Source: an uncultured Eubacteriales bacterium
GTDB taxonomy: Bacteria > Bacillota > Clostridia > Oscillospirales > Acutalibacteraceae
DNA length: 64,000 bases
Direction: 5' to 3'
NCBI GenBank assembly: GCA_934511365.1
Contig: CAKSWC010000001.1
Coordinates: 124,001-188,000, forward strand
Every line of letters begins with the position of its first letter. The first letter of the stretch is position 1. This document shows, one piece after another, positions 15,199 to 22,781 of the stretch. The notes under the pieces are model-generated. The model searched no databases. It was given only the letters and a program-made list of their open reading frames with translations, and was not told where the DNA came from. Both the position numbers and the translations under genes were made by a program.

Positions 15199-16269
15199 TT
15201 AATCATCGTCATCGGTGAACAAATCAAAGTCATCAGAAACGCTGAAGCTTGTTTTGTTTCCGTTATAGCCGACTCCGGGGGTCGGAATTTTCTTTTCTTC
15301 GGAGAGTCCGGCCGTTTCGCCGCTCTTCGGAAGATTAATGGAGTCAAAAATCTTTCTGACATATTCGTCAGCGGCGGTAATGTGCGCCTTTTTTTCTTCC
15401 GGCTCGGTTTTCTTTTCCTTAACAACCGGTTCATCGTCAAGAATGCTGCTTTCGGCTTTTCTTTCGGTGCCTTTTTCCTTTGCGGAAAGTTCAATGTCGC
15501 CAAAGTTCAAAGTGCGCGGCAGCGGTTCTTCCTGTGCTTCCGCTTCCGGCTCAAGGAGTTCCTCCGGCTGCTCGGTTTCAATGTCAAACGCCGGAATATT
15601 CAGTGCCTGAAGCTTCGGAAGAAGGTCATTCATAATGGAAAGCGCATTGTTTTTAAAGCTTTCAATTCCGCCTTTAACGGTCAAATATTCGTCCTTAGCC
15701 TGAGACACAAGCTCGTTCTTCCTGTCCTCGGCCTTTTTTGCGTCGCTGTATGCGCTTGCAACAATGCGGCCGGCCTTGGCGTTTGCATCGGCAATGATCT
15801 TCTTTGCCTTGGCGTTGATTTCGTCAATATATTTTTTGGCCTCGTTGTTCGCCTGTTCGGTGAGCTTTTGAATTTCTTCCCTTGCTTTTTCAAGCTCTTC
15901 GTCTGCGGTCTGCTTCATTTTTTCAGCATACTGAGAGGCGTCCTTTGTTTTTTCGTCAACAAGAGCCTTCGCCTTCCTTTCCGCGTCCGCAAGCATGGCG
16001 TCAGAGGCGTTTTTTGCGCTTTCAACAGTCTGGTCGGCAACGGTCTGCGCCTTAACAAGAGCGGTTGCAATGGCGTTTTTTCCGGCGTTATATTCCTCAA
16101 TAATATCGCGCAGGGAGGCGAACTTTTTTTTCAGCTCTCCGTTTTCCGAATACAGCTCGTTATAGCTTGCATAGACCCTCTGCATAAAAGCGTCAACCTC
16201 GGTTGATTTATATGCACCGCGGCCGACAGAGGAAAAGTTCTGCATTTTAATTTGATTCGGAACCATCAT
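15199..16269 (-). CDS. divIVA: DivIVA-domain cell-division protein
   Basis: 356 residues; GGAGA lies 8 nt before the start. The N-terminal DivIVA lipid-binding head is recognisable (IKMQNFSSVGRGAYKSTEVD, then AFMQRVYASYNEL). A long coiled coil follows, very rich in Ala, Lys and Glu (residues ~40-225). The tail is acidic and low-complexity with a DDDFDLFTDDDD-like end. DivIVA binds negatively curved membrane at poles and septa and recruits division or sporulation factors. It follows sepF closely (44 nt), as in other Firmicutes. The extended tail is longer than in Bacillus (164 aa), as is common in Clostridia. Confidence 0.92.
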   Translation of the reverse strand: MMVPNQIKMQNFSSVGRGAYKSTEVDAFMQRVYASYNELYSENGELKKKFASLRDIIEEYNAGKNAIATALVKAQTVADQTVESAKNASDAMLADAERKAKALVDEKTKDASQYAEKMKQTADEELEKAREEIQKLTEQANNEAKKYIDEINAKAKKIIADANAKAGRIVASAYSDAKKAEDRKNELVSQAKDEYLTVKGGIESFKNNALSIMNDLLPKLQALNIPAFDIETEQPEELLEPEAEAQEEPLPRTLNFGDIELSAKEKGTERKAESSILDDEPVVKEKKTEPEEKKAHITAADEYVRKIFDSINLPKSGETAGLSEEKKIPTPGVGYNGNKTSFSVSDDFDLFTDDDD

Positions 16270-16313
16270 TTTTCATCTCTCCTTTGATTGAAAATCTTCC
16301 GTTTTAATGAGAA

Positions 16314-16898
16314 TTAAAAGAAAGAGGGCTTATCCACCTGGCCAAAAAAGTCTCCGGAAAGCTCCGCAGCTTCGGGAACGATGAGATAAATTTTTTCTGC
16401 AATAACCTCAATTTTAGACTTGCAGACATATTTCACGCCGTCAAGGAAATCAAGAACGCGGCGGACGCTCTCCGTCGGAAGCTTCGTCATGTCCGCAAGG
16501 GTAACAACTCCCCTTTCAATCATGCAGTCGGCAACATTTCTTGCGTCATCCATATCCTCAAGAACAAACAAAGTGACCTTGAGCTTTTTGCTTTGCGGCT
16601 TTGAGTCCATTTTATAGAGGTTTGCGCCGCTTTTTTGAAGCGGCTTGAAGCCGTATGCCGGAGCGGCGGACTCGGCCGCCTTTTTTCCGTATTCCGGCGG
16701 ATTATATGCCGAGGGCGAGGGAATTTCATAATGAACCTTTTCGCTCTCCTTTTTCTTGCCGTCCGTCACGGGCTCATCGTCATAGTCATCATCGTCAAAA
16801 TCATCATCGCCGTAGTTCTCGTCGTCATCATAGTCCTCATCATCGGAAAGACTGACAAATCTTTTGAGTCCGTCTTTTAAGCTGTCAAAAATTTTCAT
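16314..16898 (-). CDS. sepF: Cell division protein SepF
   Basis: Start at ATG 16898 (AAAGGA 10 nt upstream; ATG 16907 is too close to it). About 194 residues. The N-terminal helix KIFDSLKDGLKRFVSL is the membrane anchor, then comes a strongly acidic linker (residues 18-40), a proline/alanine spacer and the C-terminal SepF core (LKVTLFVLEDMDDARNVADC, RRVLDFLDGVKYV). SepF tethers FtsZ to the membrane and shapes the septum. Between yggS and divIVA, its usual place. Confidence 0.95.
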   Translation of the reverse strand: MKIFDSLKDGLKRFVSLSDDEDYDDDENYGDDDFDDDDYDDEPVTDGKKKESEKVHYEIPSPSAYNPPEYGKKAAESAAPAYGFKPLQKSGANLYKMDSKPQSKKLKVTLFVLEDMDDARNVADCMIERGVVTLADMTKLPTESVRRVLDFLDGVKYVCKSKIEVIAEKIYLIVPEAAELSGDFFGQVDKPSFF

Positions 16899-16916
16899 TG
16901 GTATCATGTCCTTTCT

Positions 16917-17642
16917 TTAATACAACCTGGGGCCGAAAATCGAAGAACCGATTCTGACAAGATTCGCCCCGCATAAAATTGCTTCGTTATAGTCACCCGA
17001 CATACCCATCGAGAGAATCTGCATATTTATATTATCTATATTTTGCGCCTTAATGTCAACAAACAAACGGTGCATTTTTTCAAAATATTTCAGAAGTTCT
17101 TCCCTCTCGGAACAAATCGGCGGAATCGCCATAAGTCCCTTCACGCAAACGCCGTTCATTGAGGAAATTTCTTCAAGCAAAGGCATAACAGAGGAAAAAT
17201 CAATCCCCGTTTTGCTCTCCTCGTTTCCAACATTGACCTCAATGAGGCAGTCGGCGGTTATTTTGAGCTTTTGCGCCTGTTTTTCAATCTCGCGCGCAAG
17301 TTTCAAACTGTCAACGGACTGAATCATTGAAACCTGGCCGATAATCTGTCTGACCTTGTTCGTTTGAAGGTGACCGATGAGGTGCGCCTTGCAGTTTTCA
17401 AGTTTCAGATACTCTTTTTTTGAAAGGAACTCCTGAACCTTGTTTTCGCCAATCAAATCAATTCCGCAGTCGATCGCGTGGTTGATAAAAACCGGCTCAA
17501 CGGTTTTTGTAACCGCCATGAGCTTGATATCTCCGCGCGTTCTTCCGCTTTCCTTTGCGGAAGCTTCAATGCGGCTGTTGATGTATTCAAGGTTATGTTC
17601 AATGTTCTGGAATCTTTCTTCAACCGATAACTTTTCCGTCAC
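16917..17642 (-). CDS. yggS: YggS/PROSC-family PLP-binding protein
   Basis: 241 residues from GTG 17642 (AGGGG ~10 nt upstream). It carries the PLP lysine in LMAVTKTVEP, GENKVQEFLSKKE, HLIGHLQTNK and SMGMSGDYNEAI, all standard for the PLP homeostasis protein family. It balances free pyridoxal phosphate and amino/keto acid pools and has no known enzymatic reaction. The start overlaps the end of the HlyD-like gene by 23 nt. Confidence 0.95.
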   Translation of the reverse strand: MTEKLSVEERFQNIEHNLEYINSRIEASAKESGRTRGDIKLMAVTKTVEPVFINHAIDCGIDLIGENKVQEFLSKKEYLKLENCKAHLIGHLQTNKVRQIIGQVSMIQSVDSLKLAREIEKQAQKLKITADCLIEVNVGNEESKTGIDFSSVMPLLEEISSMNGVCVKGLMAIPPICSEREELLKYFEKMHRLFVDIKAQNIDNINMQILSMGMSGDYNEAILCGANLVRIGSSIFGPRLY

Positions 17643-18915
17643 TTAAATTTCGCCCCTTTGTAATGACTCTGTCAAACGCCTTAATCTCGTTTTCAGAGGT
17701 TTTTTCATAATCCACACTGCCGTCCTCGTTATAAAACGTGACCGCAGTTGCAATAACATAATTTTCGCCGTAATGAATGATATTGACCGGCTTGAACGAA
17801 ACGCGCTTTCCGCTCAGGATATAGACGCCCTCGGTTCCGTTTTCGTCCGATGTGAGCGCCTCATTGCTGATGCGCAGTCCGGTATATGTCTTAACGGTTA
17901 TCTGCGCCTTTTCCTTGCGCAGGGCGGAGATTTCCTTGTTCATTGAAGTGCATTTGAGAACAACCGAAACCTTGTCTCCGGCGCGGCTTGAAACGCTTTG
18001 AACAGACATTGAAAGGTTGTTCACGCCCTTATCGGGAAAGCTGACGTCAACATAACAGCCGGTTTTGAACGCCGTTGCATCGCCCAAAGGAAGGTCAAGA
18101 ACAAAATACCATGTGTGCTGGCCGATGATTTTTCCGAAAGCGTTGGCGGTATTTTCGCCTTTTTTTGAAAGCAGCTTTTCAACGCCGTCGGAGTCAATTT
18201 TTCCCTCGGCAATGCTGTTGTAGTCCGCGGCGGACTCAAACCCGTCAACCGTGCTGACAAAGTATCCGGCGTATTCGGTGCTGACGTTCTTTTTTCCGCT
18301 TATCGTTTTGAGCAGAGCCTTTTTCTGCTTTTTATAATCGGAAATGAGCGGCGAAAAATTGAGCTTTGTTCCGGTTGCAAGCTGGCGCGTTGTAATTTTA
18401 TAGCTGATGTTCTGCGCCGCCGAGTCAAGGTCGGAATAATCGCCGGACTCAATGATTTTCATGTAATCGTTAACGGCGGAGGAAATTTCGGAGTTGAGGG
18501 TCATAACATTGATGTGGTTGACGCTGCCCTGGTCCTGAAGCTGAGTCAGGTGGTCAATTTTTTCCTGAAGGGTGAGACTTTCGTTATAAGCCTTTGCGTC
18601 CTGCTCGTTTTCAAAGGAGATTGCAATGGTCTGACCCTTTGCAACGCTCGCGCTGTCCGAAACAATGGGAACATAGGTGCGCCCCTCTGTTTTTTCAAGG
18701 ATAGAGAGGTTCTTTTTGTTTTCCGTCCGGTTTTCATCGCGAACAACAAAGCCCTCGGCCGAGACCATCTGTTTGTCATCCGTTTGAAAAATATATTCGG
18801 TTTCAACGCTGCCGGTATAGCTGAAATATATGCCCTGAGCGGCATAGGCCAGAACAATCGCTGCGGCAACGCAGAGCATTATTACAACCGTTTTAAAGTT
18901 TTTTGAGTTCTTCAT
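17620..18915 (-). CDS. HlyD-like membrane-anchored protein of the sepF cluster
   Basis: Start ATG 18915, 6 nt after AAAGGTG; about 431 residues. A short cytoplasmic tail precedes one membrane helix (VVIMLCVAAAIVLAYAAQGI) and a large outer part. The outer part shows a biotinyl-lipoyl-like start (VSAEGFVVRDENRTE, SDSASVAKGQTIAISFENEQ), a helical hairpin, and a C-terminal beta barrel, the plan of HlyD-type adaptors. No transporter or outer-membrane partner is nearby. Clostridia often encode such a protein directly before yggS-sepF, so a division- or envelope-linked role is likelier than export. Confidence 0.75.
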   Translation of the reverse strand: MKNSKNFKTVVIMLCVAAAIVLAYAAQGIYFSYTGSVETEYIFQTDDKQMVSAEGFVVRDENRTENKKNLSILEKTEGRTYVPIVSDSASVAKGQTIAISFENEQDAKAYNESLTLQEKIDHLTQLQDQGSVNHINVMTLNSEISSAVNDYMKIIESGDYSDLDSAAQNISYKITTRQLATGTKLNFSPLISDYKKQKKALLKTISGKKNVSTEYAGYFVSTVDGFESAADYNSIAEGKIDSDGVEKLLSKKGENTANAFGKIIGQHTWYFVLDLPLGDATAFKTGCYVDVSFPDKGVNNLSMSVQSVSSRAGDKVSVVLKCTSMNKEISALRKEKAQITVKTYTGLRISNEALTSDENGTEGVYILSGKRVSFKPVNIIHYGENYVIATAVTFYNEDGSVDYEKTSENEIKAFDRVITKGRNLSDGKVIG

Positions 18916-19864
18916 CGGATTCACCTTTTGCTTTTTCAATGAAGTTCTGAATAATTTCAAGGCTCTTTTCAAAAAGCGAGCTTTCGCTTTCTTTGTCGAT
19001 ATAAAGCCAGTTGATTTTTTCGTTGCGCCTGAACCAGGAAAGCTGGCGCTTTGCGTATCGGCGCGTTTCGCGCTTCAGGTTTTCCGCCGCATCAAAAAGG
19101 GAAAGAGAGCCGTCAAGATAAGGCTTCAGCTCCTTATATCCAATGGCCTGCTTTGCGGTTTTGGAGTGTTCGTTTTCAAAAAAGCTCTTTGTTTCCTCAA
19201 GCAGTCCGTTTTTGAGCATCAGGTCAACCCTTGTGTTTATCCGGTCATAGAGAAACTGTCTGTTTTCCGCGGTCAGGCCGATGAGACAAAAGTTATAGCC
19301 GCTTTTTTCAAGGTGGGAAAGCCTGCGCTGTTCGGTCATGGTCTTTCCCGTTGTTTCAAAAAGCTCAAGGGCGCGGACAATGCGTTTGAGGTCGTTTTTA
19401 TGAATCTTTTCGGCGCTCTCTTTGTCAACGGAAAAAAGCTCGTTCCAAAGCGCCTCGGTTCCCTCGCTTTGCGCGCGCAGGAGAATTTTTTTGCGGACAT
19501 CGGTTTTTTCATAGTCAAGGAAGCTTGTGTTGTTGATAACGGTATCAACATAAAAGCCGGTTCCGCCGGCGATGACCGGAAGCTTTCCCCTTTTTGTGAT
19601 ATCATCAAGGCAAGCGAGAGCAAGATTTTTATATTCGGCAACGGAAAAGCTTTCCCAAGGCTCAACAAAGTCAATCAGGTGGTGAAAAACGCCCTGCATC
19701 TCCTCTTTTGTAACCTTTGCGGTTGCAATGTCCATGCGTTTATAAATCTGCATTGAGTCGGCGGAGATAACCTCGCCGCCGAAATGCTTTGCAATTTTCA
19801 CCGCGAGCGAGCTTTTTCCGCTCGCCGTGGGACCCACAACGGCAACGGCCAAAGGCTTTTCCAC
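18893..19864 (-). CDS. miaA: tRNA dimethylallyltransferase MiaA
   Basis: GTG 19864 is chosen because AGGAG lies 7 nt before it; an ATG at 19915 would overlap mutL and leave that site inside the gene. About 323 residues. P-loop GPTASGKSSLAVKIAKHFGG, DSMQIYKRMDIATAKV and GGTGFYVDTVI are intact. It adds a dimethylallyl group to A37 of tRNAs reading UNN codons; MiaB, encoded 6 kb upstream in the same gene train, then methylthiolates it. It overlaps the HlyD-like gene by 23 nt. Confidence 0.96.
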   Translation of the reverse strand: MEKPLAVAVVGPTASGKSSLAVKIAKHFGGEVISADSMQIYKRMDIATAKVTKEEMQGVFHHLIDFVEPWESFSVAEYKNLALACLDDITKRGKLPVIAGGTGFYVDTVINNTSFLDYEKTDVRKKILLRAQSEGTEALWNELFSVDKESAEKIHKNDLKRIVRALELFETTGKTMTEQRRLSHLEKSGYNFCLIGLTAENRQFLYDRINTRVDLMLKNGLLEETKSFFENEHSKTAKQAIGYKELKPYLDGSLSLFDAAENLKRETRRYAKRQLSWFRRNEKINWLYIDKESESSLFEKSLEIIQNFIEKAKGESDEELKKL

Positions 19865-19880
19865 CGAACCACTCCTTTTT

Positions 19881-21881
19881 TTACTGAATTCTTCCAAACT
19901 GCTTTTCAAGCTCATATTTGCTCATTTCAACAAGGACGGGGCGTCCGTGCGGACAATAGCGGACATCATCGTTATACAAAACGCGCTCGGCGAGGGCTTT
20001 AAGCTCCGCCGTTGAGTTTTTGAAGCCGGCCTTTATTGCCGCCTTGCAGGCCGCCGTGTGATAGATACGGTCGATTTTCTCCGCCTGAACGTCCGTTTTG
20101 TTCAGCAGAAGATTGTTCGCAATTTCAACAATAACGTCCGCAATATCGTCGCTTTCAAGGAGCATTGGGCATTCGCGGACAATTACCGCGCCGTTTCCGA
20201 AATCTTCAAGAAGAAAGCCGCATTTTGAAAAAACGTCAAGATTATCAAGTATCACGCCGTATTCGTTTTTGTTCAGCGTAACCGTCACGGGGGTGAGGAG
20301 AACCTGCGGGGACGGCTCGCTTTTTTCCCTCTCCGCTTTCATGCGGTTAAAAATCACGCGCTCGTGGGCAGCGTGCTTGTCAATGATGCAGATTTTTCCG
20401 TCATATTCACAAATGATATAGGTCTTGAAAGCCTCACCGAGAAGGCGCAAAGGCTTCGGCGGCCTTTTGTCGGTTATTGAAACGCCGGTCTGCGGTGCGC
20501 TTTGCAAAGGCTGTTTTTTTGCGCCGGAATTTTCAGCCTGAATCGGTTTTGCGTTTTGCGCGGCCGGTTTGTTTGGCGCGGTGGGAATTTGCTTTGAAAG
20601 CTGTGGCTGTTTTTGTTCAAAATTCCTTTTGTTTTTGAATTCAGCAACCAAATCCGGCTCGTTTTCCTCTTTGATGTGGGAAAGCTTGTCGTTTTTTGGT
20701 GAGGCAAGGCCGCCTGCTTTTCCAAACTCGCTTGCAGGCATCGACTGCCAAAAGTCCTTTTTCGGCGCGGAACGCTGAGGTTCATTTTGACGGGCGGCAG
20801 CTTTTTTCGGCTCGTCCTCAACCATATATAGCTGAGCCTTTTCAGGCTGTGTTTTTTGTGCAATTTTTGCAAGGTCAATCTGAACGCGTGTGTCATATTC
20901 CGTAAGTGCGTTTTTCACCGCGTAATAGATTGCGCCGGAGACGCGCCGTTCATCGCTGAAGCGCACCTCGGTCTTTGCCGGGTGAACATTGACGTCAACG
21001 GTTTGCGGCAAAACGGTTATGTTAAGCACGCATGACGGAAATTTTCCGACCATAATCGAATTTTTGTATGCGTTTTCCATTGAAGCGGCGCAACCGCGCG
21101 ACTTGATGAAGCGTCCGTTCAAAAAGAAATACTGCATTGCCCTTGACGGACGGGCAGAGCTCGGCTTGCAAACAAAGCCGGAAACGCCGATTTTGTCAAG
21201 CTCATAATTCGTTTCAATCATACCCTCGGCGAACACGCGGCCGAAAATTGAGTAAATGACGGAAAGGAGCTTTCCGTCTCCGGGTGTGATGAGAGTCTGT
21301 TTCCCCTCGCGGATAAAGCGGAAGCTTATCTCCGGGTGAGAGAGCGCAAGCTTATCAACAACATCGGCAACGGCGTTCGCCTCGCTGACGTCCTTTTTGA
21401 GGAACTTCATTCTTGCCGGAGTATTGTAAAAAAGGTCTCGGACAACGATTGTTGTTCCGTCCGGACAGCCTGCGGTTTCGTTCTTTGTTTCCGCTGCGCC
21501 TTCGATTGAGTAAAACGTACCGTTTTCCTCATCCTTTGTTTTGGTGAAAAGCTCGATTTTTGAAACGGCAGCGATTGAAGAAAGCGCCTCTCCGCGGAAT
21601 CCGAGGGTGAAAATGCTGTCAAGGTCGGAAGCGGACTTGATTTTGCTTGTTGCGTGGCTCAAAAAAGCCTTTGGAACGTCGTCACGGAAAATTCCGCTGC
21701 CGTTATCGGTGATTCTTATGTATGTTATTCCGCCGTTGCGGATTTCAACGGTGACAGCCGTTGCGCCTGCGTCAATCGAGTTTTCGCAAAGCTCTTTAAC
21801 AACGGAGGCCGGCCTTTCAACAACCTCGCCTGCGGCGATAAGCTCGGCAATATTTTTCGGCAAAACATTGATTCTTCCCAC
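19881..21881 (-). CDS. mutL: DNA mismatch repair protein MutL
   Basis: 666 residues. GHKL ATPase motifs: ELCENSIDAGATAV, DNGSGI, GFRGEALSSIAAVS. A long Gln/Lys/Pro-rich linker (~330-470) leads to the C-terminal endonuclease-type domain, ending with a CPHGRPVLVEMSKYELEKQF motif typical of MutL with nicking activity. It couples MutS recognition to strand removal. Unusually, a lipoprotein gene lies between mutS and mutL. Confidence 0.97.
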   Translation of the reverse strand: MGRINVLPKNIAELIAAGEVVERPASVVKELCENSIDAGATAVTVEIRNGGITYIRITDNGSGIFRDDVPKAFLSHATSKIKSASDLDSIFTLGFRGEALSSIAAVSKIELFTKTKDEENGTFYSIEGAAETKNETAGCPDGTTIVVRDLFYNTPARMKFLKKDVSEANAVADVVDKLALSHPEISFRFIREGKQTLITPGDGKLLSVIYSIFGRVFAEGMIETNYELDKIGVSGFVCKPSSARPSRAMQYFFLNGRFIKSRGCAASMENAYKNSIMVGKFPSCVLNITVLPQTVDVNVHPAKTEVRFSDERRVSGAIYYAVKNALTEYDTRVQIDLAKIAQKTQPEKAQLYMVEDEPKKAAARQNEPQRSAPKKDFWQSMPASEFGKAGGLASPKNDKLSHIKEENEPDLVAEFKNKRNFEQKQPQLSKQIPTAPNKPAAQNAKPIQAENSGAKKQPLQSAPQTGVSITDKRPPKPLRLLGEAFKTYIICEYDGKICIIDKHAAHERVIFNRMKAEREKSEPSPQVLLTPVTVTLNKNEYGVILDNLDVFSKCGFLLEDFGNGAVIVRECPMLLESDDIADVIVEIANNLLLNKTDVQAEKIDRIYHTAACKAAIKAGFKNSTAELKALAERVLYNDDVRYCPHGRPVLVEMSKYELEKQFGRIQ

Positions 21882-21916
21882 ATTTTCACCTTCCTTTAGT
21901 TGAACTTTTTATTTTC

Positions 21917-22759
21917 TTATTCGATGACTTCTGCGTTTTTCATGACTGTGAAGAACTTTTTATCTTCACCGAACGAATTTTTGAGATAAGTGTATAAATC
22001 CTTTTCGTTTTCAAAAACCGAGTACTGATAAGGCTTGACGAACGAAAGCTTTTCCAAAAAGAAGATTCTTTCATCTCCGTTAAAAAGCAAGCCTGCATGA
22101 ACGGGTTCAAGATGATATTCAGGGTAATCGTCCTCGGTATAGACCGTTATAAGCTTGATTTCGTTGCTTTCGTCAAACGTAACGCCGTATTCGTTCCATG
22201 CGTTTTTGATTATTTCAACACATTCCTGTTGGGACATTGACTCTTTTATTTTTGGAGTCCGGTACAGCGTACCAAAGAGGTCACTGTCAGCTTTTGAAAA
22301 ATGGGTTTGAGCTTTTTCCGGAGAAAGGGTGAAAAGCATACTCATTTCATTTTCCGATTCCGATACGACAGATTTTGACCGAACAAAGCTTTTATAAAGA
22401 AAGAACGCAGTCAGCTTGCAGTTATAGCCCATAAAAACGGGAAATTTTTTGTTCCAAAGCTCGCTGAGTTTATCTTCGTCATAGGTGACGGGAGAAAGGT
22501 CAAAAACTTTGTATCCCGATTGAACGAGCGTTGTATTTTCAACGGTTTCGTGATATTCGTTGACGTCTTTTAAAAAGATATCGACTGCGTTTTGGGGTAC
22601 GCCGCACGAAAGCAGAGTTTCTTTCAATTCGCTTTGAACGCCCGAATCAACAAGATTTGAATACTCTGCGGTGTTTCCACTTTCGGGCAAATCTGCTTTT
22701 TGGCAGGATACAAGAAGCATAAAGACAAAAACAAGTATTATTGAAACGAATTTTTTCAT
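21917..22759 (-). CDS. DUF4300-like lipoprotein
   Basis: Start ATG 22759 (GGGAG ~8 nt upstream), just after the mutS stop; about 280 residues. The N-terminus MKKFVSIILVFVFMLLVSCQ is a type II signal peptide with a lipobox (LVSC), so the protein should be lipidated after LspA cleavage and face outside. The mature part (AEYSNLVDSGVQSELKETLL, SGYKVFDLSPVTYDEDKL) resembles the DUF4300 family as I remember it. Function unknown. Its codon use does not stand out strongly, but its place between two repair genes is odd. Confidence 0.7.
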   Translation of the reverse strand: MKKFVSIILVFVFMLLVSCQKADLPESGNTAEYSNLVDSGVQSELKETLLSCGVPQNAVDIFLKDVNEYHETVENTTLVQSGYKVFDLSPVTYDEDKLSELWNKKFPVFMGYNCKLTAFFLYKSFVRSKSVVSESENEMSMLFTLSPEKAQTHFSKADSDLFGTLYRTPKIKESMSQQECVEIIKNAWNEYGVTFDESNEIKLITVYTEDDYPEYHLEPVHAGLLFNGDERIFFLEKLSFVKPYQYSVFENEKDLYTYLKNSFGEDKKFFTVMKNAEVIE

Positions 22760-22781
22760 AGGAAAATCTCCCGGTATATTC

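Noticed and set aside
15136..16206. Long plus-strand open frame (356 codons) over divIVA
   Set aside because: It is the complement of a Glu/Lys/Ala-rich coiled-coil gene; the translation is Phe/Cys/Arg-rich without domains and has no RBS.
17620..18915. Efflux pump adaptor (HlyD) as a drug or toxin exporter
   Set aside because: No ABC, RND or MFS partner nearby; position in the conserved yggS-sepF-divIVA cluster argues against a simple export role.
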